The translations under genes were made by a program, and so were the position numbers. Under the pieces are notes generated by a model. That model was not told the DNA's origin and did no database searches. It was given only the letters and a program-made list of their open reading frames with translations. 50,319 bases of DNA from Nemertoderma westbladi (Eukaryota > Xenacoelomorpha > Nemertodermatida > Nemertodermatidae), in NCBI GenBank assembly GCA_032718475.1, contig JAUCBJ010000236.1, positions 1 to 50,319 of the forward strand, read 5' to 3'. Positions 30,501-37,368 of the stretch are shown here, in pieces; position 1 is the stretch's first letter; the number at the start of each line of letters is the position of its first letter.

Positions 30501-33309
30501 GTCGACCGATTATTCGAATGAGAACCGTCGGTGCGTTAGCGTACTCGAGTTGTCCAATGGACCGTAAAGTCCCTATAGCGTTCTTTATTTCGTCCGCGAG
30601 TCGTAAAAGGTCGATCGGTCTCGAAATGTTGCCTCCTCTGCAGAGGTCTTCAATGATGGATTTAGCCATGGCGACATTACCGCCGTAAATCGAATACAAA
30701 CGGTCGTACGCCAATTCAAAGGCATCTGGAACACCGATAAAGGTTTCCGCTAATCGTTTCGGCTCACCAGACAGGACTTGGAGCAAGTAATTAAACTTCT
30801 CCGTCGAGGTGAAAGCACACTTAGCGATCTGGGACTCTACGTAGTCTACCAGTGTGCGCCAGTGTTTCGCGTTGCCAGAGAACTTCGGCGGTTGCTGTGC
30901 CGGTAATCCGTGTCTAGCCGCGAATTTCGCAATCTCGCTAACTAAATCCAACTGTCCGCGTCCCTGTTCGGCGGCGTCGTCCAGTCGCTCCCTTCCGCGC
31001 GTTGTTCGTCGGTAGGAATTATTAACGGGATCTTCTTCTCGATGTGTCGGAGTCCGTCTAGTCTCCTGTTCTCTCCTCGGTGGTCGATGTTGTCTAGGTT
31101 GTTCCAACTCCACGCTGGTTCGTGATCGATCCGACGGTTGCGCTTCGAGTCGCTCTTCTATCTGAGCTAGTCGGTCCGCTACAGGTCGCATTATTTCGGC
31201 GAGTCTGTTGGTGCTAATCGCTTCCGCTGGTTGCAACGTGGGTTTCTGTTGGGGTGTTTCTCGAGGTGGATTGTCGATGTATGGGTTTGTCGATCTCTCC
31301 TCCCGTTTGTAATCCGCTGCCGCTGCCGCTCCAGTACGGAATATTTCCCGTTCCGTCGACTCCGAGTCGCTAGATGAGTCGCTGTCGTCCGGATAAGGTG
31401 GTTGGCGGGTTCGCGTCCGGCGTATTATCCTTGGTCGAGTTCGTTGTGATCTGGGATCTACGGCTCTCCGTTGTTCGGCAGGCTCGCAAGCCTTCCACGA
31501 AGTCGTAGGTCTCGTTAAACATTGGGTGAGAGGTCTAGTAAAAACATCGGAGTTAAGCTCTACTGTAGGTTTATAAATGACTGGGTTCGCGCAGCACGTC
31601 ACAGGTTTAACTTGTAATGGTTTACTCACCTGTTTTACTGTCATAAACGCAGGTTCGTCTCTCTCCACAAGTAAACTACGACTTACTGTAGGTGGACTAG
31701 TTACGTTACCTGCTAAAATTGGCGATGAAGTCGCCCTAGGTTGCGGTATTTCCGTCACAACAAACCTGTTGCCTTGCGTCGAACGCACAGGCGTTATTTC
31801 CTTAGGTTTCGTAACAAAGACCGGTTTTATCGGAGTCGTGGGTTTGAGCATAGGAATAACTTGGGGAAAACGTTTACAGTAATCCTCGACGAACTCCTCT
31901 CCTCGATCTATCGCTCCCACGCTTCCTTCCTCGATCCGCTTCTGTATTCCGCGATATCGAGCTTCCATACGATCCAGGGCAGACAAGTCGTGTCCAGTTC
32001 GAGACCTTATAGATCTATCTCTCGCGTCGAGTTCGAGGTCCTCTTGCGCGTTGGCCGCCTCGCGCGATCTGCGATTTAATTCGAACTGGAGCTGCATCTC
32101 TCTTTCGCGTCGATCTGCATCCTGTTGTTGTGCCGCTAACTCCGCTTCCTGTATAGCTAATCGAGCGTTTATTTGTCGCGCCTCCAACTTGGCCCGAGCG
32201 TCGGATGCTGCCTTTTTCCGTGCTAACTCGTCAGCTGCCGCCTGTCGTGCTAACACGTCAGCTGCCGCCTGTCGTGCTAACACGTCAGCTGCCGCTTCTC
32301 GCGCTAAGTCCTCCTCCAGTCTCCGCATCTCTGATGCTTCGAACTCAGCCTGCGCTTGAAGTTTCGCAAGTTTCGCTACGTCTTCTCTACGCTGTCTTTC
32401 TCCTTCCATCGCAATCTGCGCCAATTGTCGTTGCGTTTCTTCCTCAGCGACTTGTTGTCGGCGTGCGACCTCCTGTTGTTGTCGAATAATTCCAGACGCT
32501 GTTCTACTAACGTCGCCAACGTCGCTCCGTACGCTAACGAACGATCTATCCAGTGGTGGAATTTGGTAGGCTCGCGAGCCTTCCGTAGATAGAACTTCCG
32601 TCGTCCCTCTCGGTACAACTTCCGGTTCTTCGATCGGTACTCCGCATCTACGAAGAAAATTGGTGAGCGTCTCCAACCTCCCGTCCAGGCAGTAGAGTTC
32701 TTCTTCCTCTTCGGGTTGTAACAACGCGTCCGAAACTGACTCACCTAGCAGTTGGTCGAACTGCTCCTGTTGAGCCAATCTTATTACCGACTTAAACTGG
32801 ATAATGCTTTCTCTCGCACTTACCAATTTATCTACTATCTTTACCTGAGTAAAGTTGTCGCCACGCAACTCTGCAAGTTCGTGCAAACCTTTAAGTTTAT
32901 CTACGGAGGCATGTACCCTACTTTCTATCCTTACCTGTAAGGTGTAGAACTCGTATCTCGACATCGGGGCGGTTAACTCGCGTAAAACGCGAAAACCTTC
33001 TCCGAGGTTCCGAGTAATCTGGGCCATGTGTCCTCCTATACTTCTAATAACGTTCTCCTGGCTTCCAGTCGAACTTACCATGTCCGGTTCCCGCGGTCTA
33101 GTCTGCGGGACGGTAAGGAAATCTTCGATTCTGCCGTCGCCACGCGTTGCGGCTTCCGGTATTTCCGTTCGGGGTACCGGCGACGCAAGCGGTGTGACAT
33201 CGGTGGAATCTCGGGTTCTCCTTCTCGGTTCGTCTACTGTCGATCTGTCCGGGTCGCACGAGTCATAGTCGGTAGGTGGGTATCTCGTCGAATGGGGTGT
33301 GTCACTCAT
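24502..33309 (-). CDS. BEL/Pao Gag-Pol polyprotein, 2935 residues, uninterrupted
   Basis: The product is a single fused Gag-Pol that makes the capsid and enzymes for reverse transcription and integration. Order: a charged, coiled-coil N-terminal half (about 275-450, with a 10-residue AADVLARQA-type repeat near 333-361); a Gag domain of the DUF1759 kind (about 800-985, PKFSGNAKHWRTLVDYVES); zinc knuckles (CWKCMKPGHVRKDC and CSLCGRNHDALLH, about 1065-1105); an A17-like protease with DSASS at about 1208; reverse transcriptase with DVEAMFHQV and YVDD at about 1795; RNase H starting at FSDASKDG (about 1975); a SPDC-type tetrapeptide repeat (about 2178-2321); integrase with TGIDCFGP (2624), YCDQGTNF (2690) and GGVWERLIGS (2735); and a DUF5641-like C-terminus (about 2830-2925). 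The natural ATG is at 33309. All catalytic residues seen are present and there is no stop or frameshift, so it may be functional. The protease has DSAS where DSGS/DTG is commoner. Confidence 0.95.
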   Translation of the reverse strand: MSDTPHSTRYPPTDYDSCDPDRSTVDEPRRRTRDSTDVTPLASPVPRTEIPEAATRGDGRIEDFLTVPQTRPREPDMVSSTGSQENVIRSIGGHMAQITRNLGEGFRVLRELTAPMSRYEFYTLQVRIESRVHASVDKLKGLHELAELRGDNFTQVKIVDKLVSARESIIQFKSVIRLAQQEQFDQLLGESVSDALLQPEEEEELYCLDGRLETLTNFLRRCGVPIEEPEVVPRGTTEVLSTEGSRAYQIPPLDRSFVSVRSDVGDVSRTASGIIRQQQEVARRQQVAEEETQRQLAQIAMEGERQRREDVAKLAKLQAQAEFEASEMRRLEEDLAREAAADVLARQAAADVLARQAAADELARKKAASDARAKLEARQINARLAIQEAELAAQQQDADRREREMQLQFELNRRSREAANAQEDLELDARDRSIRSRTGHDLSALDRMEARYRGIQKRIEEGSVGAIDRGEEFVEDYCKRFPQVIPMLKPTTPIKPVFVTKPKEITPVRSTQGNRFVVTEIPQPRATSSPILAGNVTSPPTVSRSLLVERDEPAFMTVKQVSKPLQVKPVTCCANPVIYKPTVELNSDVFTRPLTQCLTRPTTSWKACEPAEQRRAVDPRSQRTRPRIIRRTRTRQPPYPDDSDSSSDSESTEREIFRTGAAAAADYKREERSTNPYIDNPPRETPQQKPTLQPAEAISTNRLAEIMRPVADRLAQIEERLEAQPSDRSRTSVELEQPRQHRPPRREQETRRTPTHREEDPVNNSYRRTTRGRERLDDAAEQGRGQLDLVSEIAKFAARHGLPAQQPPKFSGNAKHWRTLVDYVESQIAKCAFTSTEKFNYLLQVLSGEPKRLAETFIGVPDAFELAYDRLYSIYGGNVAMAKSIIEDLCRGGNISRPIDLLRLADEIKNAIGTLRSIGQLEYANAPTVLIRIIGRLHHRLRREWRRIEYQREEAGGLLKLTDVYQLISREAVIETRSNYTDHHIAAEGITVSAPNRTKPFPTNAKAVTYATPTETSKVLTPIGTTQPRQQLPADFVGCSYCERNGRNHSGHKLRGCRAFKELGIEERRLQIRSLDSCWKCMKPGHVRKDCPSDDTCSLCGRNHDALLHTTSHTPTRRFRREHPDKAARCDALYKERAPREIRTFYTDCMDQSGSSDEDEEEDDTFYVHAGEEQPSITLLTQNQLKGFSVIPIKITGTRGSKRIYAILDSASSHSYVDEQVADVVTDLSQGKTAQYTVSSMHGKRAIPMTRVKLTLDTLLSKAEHSKEERSLLPVRNLTFAATKDFSNLLGPVPEQSPEDRKYFRHLGIPECPVNYRSIAMLIGTDQFNLHQVWETRPSVITAGNPYACRTPIGWYTRAPIRSLEVSDQEDDVLSTCSLLTNTIDNSPSHSRGSIVRTALRQTCVTNADATDTDVTDLDTTIRTSDLQLLAVDQVVLTTEDLRVVAVDDSMNEDFGRLASLPKNPKVIDPTHQASTPVVDLGRLASLPIDQEVVKPPHDNSTPTSDTGRLASLPDTLTLATAADEDVDEDHGAVQAALDRLLTERTIQWLEQDSAEPGSYETAMSEQEKRSLNIMRDTIRQTANGHYEVGMLWCNGQPKLVNNYPLALRRLKSIRQRLLRDETAHMQYNAQLQTYLQKGYAIRMLNPEVTTDQTYYLPHHFVRHPDKPGKVRVVNDCAALYQGMSMNSELMDGPNMNNYLMGVLMRFRQRKVAFTCDVEAMFHQVKALERDRDSLRFLWYPDGNLQLPPETYQMQVRVFGARDSPNCTMYALKQTALDRRDQFDPEVVRTVERDFYVDDGLKSCDTLERATTVAHQLQDCLAEGGFHLTKFASNEPELVNSFDPMDRSGGDLDLDLEPLPTTKVLGLSWDPNTDNFRVRVRSNDQTRPLTKRTCLSTMSRLYDPLCFISPVILHARIILRSIWQAGLEWDDPIPEKLAERWRDWEAQLTFLQDYTIPRVYFPLQTTFPADLELHSFSDASKDGLGVTLYLRRQVTSDSYDVSLVTSRARTMPLKYMTVPRGELQAGTISTDIVSLVQRELEANLKVTYWTDATLVLWYINNETFEFKTFVANRRAEILDRSLKQDWRHCPGKLNPADIASRGMQPLDFCKPDNKSFWFRGPDFLQRPSDEWPPLFDATTNTIPEGAEIKLDKVVKSKAKANAKVKRKKGRTKSDDLDARPDITPDVSPDTRPDACTNPSPDVPREISPDVSPDCSPDYSPDYSPEETPDCSPDCSPDCLMELSTECLPDVSPDCSPDISTDCPPDCLPDFEPDFLTEVTLDRLWDRRQDISPDVPRYVSPDVSPDCSPDASPDCLLDTPLEDPLERTLPNSTSLDDRDVATGITLRSKKVLDLPTGKVVTKVRKLTGSQEHTDAVELKPLLPVDTLGADGKGKTVEIDVLGDSDKPTGRPVGLPSPDKYPHYDYTLPDDVTNTYVDRIVNLTRSWTDACRKLAWLKRLRQYARGKRDFPRRLTLKEIEHCEVDIIRHYQLRYFAREFTAIKQGKQIKSSPILSWSPIIYRGLLCHKSRLQNIDFALDFRYPIIIPQHHELQRAMILDAHVQLKHVGRHHCLSHLRSRFVLIRPSKALSSVTRNCIICKKVHARIGHQEMSELPLARLQAFRPPFTETGIDCFGPIIAKRGRVQVKRWGLIFTCMASRAVHIERVTDLSTNAFILALRRFIARRGLVKSIYCDQGTNFVGARNEITRALRKLDQNQISEELRPHRIVWFFNTPDSPWRGGVWERLIGSIKTAMAKVVPTQHILTDDQLTTLLIEIEAILNTRPIALIPDNNDVRFALTPAHLLMQAPTTLLPISVPVDSDGYGNKAWKITQLLANKFWEIWQKYYLPSISTRTSWYLNTRCLKRGDHVLLAEANLRRRFWLTGVILTTHPTSGVVRTVTVRTIDGRTVDRPVQRLVLLEETRNETGDYKSPPNISK
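26345..26775 (-). repeat. 12-bp coding repeat (SPDC tetrapeptides) in the polyprotein
   Basis: Units like TCTGGTGAACAG on the + strand are read on the minus strand as SPDC, SPDV, SPDY and variants, about 35 units in two blocks. The stretch lies between RNase H and integrase, a linker position, and stays in frame because the unit is 12 bases. Confidence 0.9.
28769..28788. repeat. 20-bp palindrome, copy 3 (in Gag-Pol)
   Basis: It is identical to copy 1 and encodes GRLASLP at about residue 1507. Copies 3, 4 and 5 are spaced exactly 78 bp apart within a degenerate 26-residue tandem repeat. Confidence 0.9.
28847..28866. repeat. 20-bp palindrome, copy 4 (in Gag-Pol)
   Basis: It is identical in sequence, encodes GRLASLP at about residue 1481, and is the middle member of the 78-bp-spaced trio. 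Confidence 0.9.
28925..28944. repeat. 20-bp palindrome, copy 5 (in Gag-Pol)
   Basis: It is identical in sequence, encodes GRLASLP at about residue 1455, and is the first member of the trio in protein order. Confidence 0.9.
31477..31496. repeat. 20-bp palindrome, copy 6 (in Gag-Pol)
   Basis: It has one base change (GGCAGG for GGTAGG). It is read in the second frame, giving WKACEPAEQ at about residue 605. Confidence 0.9.
32236..32310 (-). repeat. 30-bp coding repeat in the Gag coiled coil
   Basis: Three near-identical 30-base units encode AADVLARQAA-type decapeptides (about residues 333-361), extending the Ala/Arg-rich helix. Confidence 0.85.
32565..32584. repeat. 20-bp palindrome, copy 7 (in Gag-Pol)
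   Basis: It has one base change that makes the core a perfect palindrome (GGCTCGCGAGCC). It is read in the third frame, giving EGSRAYQ at about residue 242. Confidence 0.9.
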
Positions 33310-34239
33310 GTCTTATTATATACGTCAAGTACGGGTAATAAAATGTCAAGTGTCTGAATGTTGAAGTGTCAAACTTACCTAACCGGTACAAATAAATCAA
33401 CAAGTCAGAAAGTCGAAATGTCAAAATGTCGAAATGTACAAATGTCAAACTTACCTTGATATATATATATATCATATATATACCCTAACCGGTACAAATA
33501 AACTAACAAGGTATATAATAAAATAAGTAGTAATCTAGCCTACCGGCTAAATTTGTACGAATAAGTGAGATAACGGTATACGTTAACAAAATATAGATCA
33601 ACAAGTATAAACAATAGGCCAAACAGCAACGTCTAACGGGAAAATACGTACCAACAACACTACTAATAGACAGTGAAACCCACAAATTTTGAGTACTACT
33701 GTGCTTTCTTAAGTTTGAACAACGCGAGTCGTAAAACTTACGTTCCTTTGATCTTCCAGTCGTACAAATTCCCAAATACAAACCGGACGTGGGTCTTTCC
33801 GTATTTCGGCGGCGCGGACGAATTTATTGTCTCCCAAACTTTGCGAAAAGCGGTCTAATCCTCGAAGCGGTCCAGAAATGAGTCCTTGAGTCCTGAAAAG
33901 GTCGAAGGTGAGAGTTTTACTTCTACGCTTACGAAAATCTTCCTAGGTACCGATACAAATTGGTCTTTAAACCCTATGTACCTTTTCAAGTACCGAAAAG
34001 TAACACCGCACACACACGGCGTAAAACAAAGTGCTACAAACTAACTGTTAGCTAGTCAAATATTAAATACGAAAGTACTAGCTACCCTAAAAGCCTACTG
34101 AAGCAGGGGACGTTCTAAATTACTAAATTTACTAACCTTAGATTTTAAATATCTCCTACTTTCAATAGCTAGCAGATCTAAATTATACTATACGCTACGG
34201 CGGAAATACTATATACTAATTTATATAAATACTTCCTAC
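33310..34239 (-). other. BEL/Pao element 5' leader
   Basis: About 930 bases separate the 5' LTR from the Gag-Pol ATG. The leader is AT-rich with a TATATATATATATCATATATATA stretch near 33460-33482 and no supported gene. The bases just inside the LTR (GTAGGAAGTATT on the element strand) do not look like a usual TGG-type primer-binding site. Confidence 0.5.
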
Positions 34240-36508
34240 TGTAAGGGTCCAGTAGTATACCGCTTACCAGATCCTAGTAACGATGTATCTTACTATGAGA
34301 CTCTAGTAATGTATACGGGCTTGTACAGTATCTGACAACAAATCCCAGTCCAGGATATCTAAACAAACAGATATAGTACACAAACGACTACTGGCGAGGA
34401 ACAGAGCCTTGTATCTATTCTATGTACGTGAGCGGGTCTAATGCCTACGTACTAGACAGAAGGATACCTGTCCTCTAACCGGTGAGGCAGATGTACAGTT
34501 ACAGTAACAGACCAAACTCACGGGAAAACAATCCCCGCGCAGCGAATCCTAACTATCACTGACAGTCCTAAATACAGTAACTTGCCGCGGTGTGATTTAT
34601 ATGGTTTATATACGAGCTAGTGGGTTAACAGACCTAGCGTAACAACACTGACAGTCCTGAATCAGTCGAAAAGGGGTCGTACCTAAATGTAACAATAACT
34701 GATCCCCCTGTACGAAATCAGTCTAAAAGGTCAGGCCTAAATGTAACAATACCGTTGTCCAGACAAACAACAGTTTAATAACGAAAGTGAAATACTCCTT
34801 ATCTTGCCGCAACTAAATCAGATCCTAATTTTACAAATACAGATAATTTCCACCTAAAGTAATGTATAGTACGCTATAGCTAGTAGAACTTTAAGGGCGG
34901 TATGTTTTAGGGCGTGTGTGTGTGGGTGTGTTACAAATAAAACAATTTCGAGTAATTCCTTTTACTAGGTTTTAATGATTTTCTGACTAAAATGATACCG
35001 TGCGCTAGCTACTAAAATAAACTAGTCGCGTTTGTAGAACTTTATACTCACGAATGACGTCAAAGCTCTCTCCTTCCTATCCACAACCCAATGGGCAACC
35101 ACAGTGTTAGTAACTACACCCGTGATCGGCACTAATACCAGATTCTGGTTGTAAGATAAGAATAGGGGTTAATCGCTACCATACGTTAGCTGATCTGGTA
35201 TACTAATTTAATTCTAGAACTTTGTTGCTGCGGTAGTTAGCAGCAATACCTATCAGTACGTGGCAAGGTGCGGTAGGATATTAATAAACCTCCCTAGGCC
35301 AAGCAGTGTGCCGGTAGCAGAAATGCTCCTTGCCTGATCAAATAGCTAACTCCAGACAGGGGGGGGGGGGGGGGTACTAATGTACGTTCTACAAAGCGAA
35401 CCGGTACCAAACAGTCAGTGCTACGAATCACTAAATTATGGAACATATGCTGTCCGTACCTAATATGTACTCGCGTACTGACGAATGGCAATAGTTCGCA
35501 CCTGTAGGAAGTACAGGTTAACCCAGGGGTTCGTAGGACTTGACAAAGGGGGGGTGTCTGGATATAATTATTTGATCCTAAATTTGCGGCGTCCAGTGCG
35601 GTGTCACGCTTACCCTGATCTATAGGTCTTACGGCGGGCAAGGGCGTCGAACAAAGTCTTACCTTCTCACAAAGCGGGCGCTGCATAGCAAGTGGAGTAT
35701 TTCGAAGGGGCAAAGGGGGTGCGCGGTCAATCCAATGTGGGCGCTAGCGTGTTGTGGACATCCCTTCCCTGCGTTGCTTACGGCCTAACGATCTAGGCTG
35801 CCATCTCCCTGGTGTTCGGCTGTCCCGAAGTCGGACCAAAAGAAAACATGTCAGGAAATTGCAGTATATTTACAGTTTTACAAAGAATTATCAAACGAAG
35901 TTTCAACAAGAAACCGAAATAAACTAATAACAATTTAGGAATCGAAGGGGTAGTAATAACGACAGTAAGAGTTATAGCAGTGATAACCGAAGGCAAACCG
36001 GCCTTTTATACTAGAAATTGCACATGGAAACTAAACAGAAATTTCCACAGCTTCACAATTGAGCAATGAAGTGCGTCGTGCCCTATGATTGGCCCAGCTC
36101 ATCGTTCAACGCAGTCCAGCCCTTACACTAATCTGGGACATGGAATCCTAACAGAATTTTCCACTGCCTCACATTTGAGCAATAAGGTAATTTATGCCCT
36201 ATGATTGGCCTGGCTCATTATTCGCTACGCTGTACGCTTCTCATTGGCCTACCAATTAGCACCACACGAAAATAAATGGCCCCAAAATACAAATTTCCCG
36301 ACTGGGATTCGAACTCGTAACCTACGTAATGTAACCAACGCCTTAACCATCTGACCACTACGCCACGAGAGTACCTAAGGGTTTTATGTGTACAAATATG
36401 AATAGGCATATTACATTACTGTAACTTAATCAAAATACGTCGGATTTTCAAAAGTTTTTACGTTAAAGTTAAACTACAAATGCTACCTTATAGTGAAATA
36501 ATTCATCA
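34240..36508 (-). repeat. 5' LTR copy of the BEL/Pao element
   Basis: Bases 34240-36349 match the left copy. The remainder to 36508 is a proposed extension ending TCA before GTAAT. The copy includes a 16-base G-run at 35359-35374. Near its outer end it carries a continuous tRNA-like stretch (about 36296-36370; B-box GTTCGAATCC and a type-II-like ATGGTTAAGGCG on the element strand). Confidence 0.7.
36296..36370 (-). other. tRNA-like sequence at the LTR edge
   Basis: On the minus strand a Leu/Ser-like head (GTGGTCAGATGGTTAAGGCG) is followed after some 20 bases by GTTCGAATCCC. It does not close a proper acceptor stem, so it is a tRNA-derived (SINE-like) remnant rather than a working tRNA gene. 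In the left LTR only the part downstream of ATGGTTAAGG remains. Confidence 0.5.
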
Positions 36509-36513
36509 GTAAT

Positions 36514-37129
36514 TTTTATTTAAATCCGTGTAATCTAGTAGGTACGAATTCAAACCGAATCTAACACATTTATTTTATTTCGTATGTAATTTCGTGTAAT
36601 CTTTATATCGATGATTGTGTATTTGTGATACTCTGCGATGCCAATCAATACCACACAGACCATACTACAATCCCCCACAGCTCTAAACTAAATGTTATAT
36701 TACTCCGACCACTCCCCTCGAACACATTCCTACTCCATTTTACGCACGCCTACTAACTACACATTTACCACTACCGACAGACAATTACCACACCGACCAT
36801 ACCGATAACCTCCTCGCCTTAAGGGGACCCCCATGAAAACGAGACCATGTCTCCTGGGGCTATCCCCGACATCATCTAGACTCACACTCACCATGCAAAA
36901 CTTACCCATTACTCAACCACCTCTTACACAGGAAACGCTGACCACAAATTGTCAACGAAATGCACTCTGACAACACACTCACATTATAGCTTAACTAACT
37001 GTCTCAATTTATTTGATGCATTAACCATAACTACTGTATAATGGATTATCTTGTTATCTTGTTCTTTCCGGTAATGTTTGATTATGCAGATTTACTTTAC
37101 TTATTTGATGTCAATTAAACAATTCATTT
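36514..37129. other. unassigned AT-rich spacer with a possible LINE 3' UTR remnant
   Basis: There is no gene. Bases about 36780-36990, read on the minus strand (GGGGATAGCCCCAGGAGACA then GGGGGTCCCCTTAAGG), resemble the conserved 3' UTR of jockey/CR1-like LINEs. The identification is weak. Confidence 0.3.
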
Positions 37130-37368
37130 CATCTGCCTCGTTCATCTGCCTGCGGTCGTCTTGCATTTTGTCAACAAGCCGACAAGTCGACAAGCCGGAT
37201 TTACGAATTGTAATCGTGCTGGATTACGCAATGAGGACGGCCACAAAGGGTGAAGATCTGTGGTTCACACTTCAAGAACGCAGAAGTAGTAGATATCCGG
37301 CAACTACAGTCACAGACACCGACTTTGCGGATGACATCGCCCTGCTATCTAATACGCTAGCAGATGCA
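37130..37368 (+). pseudogene. older RT fragment, left half (split by RTE-like insertion)
   Basis: The frame reads VLDYAMRTAT, GEDLWFTLQERRSSRYPATT and then the catalytic box DTDFADDIALLSNTLADA, where it stops at the insertion. The reading continues in the same sense at 40302 with LADAQLLLNKVE. It belongs to a different non-LTR family from the inserted element. Confidence 0.8.

Larger units (their letters stand above)
20928..36513 (-). mobile_element. BEL/Pao LTR retrotransposon, nearly intact
   Basis: Two long direct repeats (20933-23049 and 34240-36349) enclose one 2935-codon Gag-Pol frame on the minus strand, so the right copy is the 5' LTR. The copies differ by about four substitutions, one 4-base indel and the length of a G-run over 2.1 kb, which means a very young insertion. 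The shared left edge is TGTAAGGG, giving a CA end on the element strand. The right copy may extend to 36508, where TCA is followed by GTAAT, matching GTAAT before the left copy (20928-20932). In that case the 3' LTR lacks its first roughly 160 bases. No convincing primer-binding site or polypurine tract was found. Confidence 0.85.

Noticed and set aside
24502-33309. BEL/Pao element as an endogenous retrovirus with envelope
   Set aside because: The domain order and A17-like protease fit BEL/Pao. The short downstream frames show no envelope signature.
36296-36370. Functional tRNA gene
   Set aside because: A- and B-box-like words are present but the arms do not close into a cloverleaf. The left LTR copy has half of it, so it is a tRNA-derived remnant.
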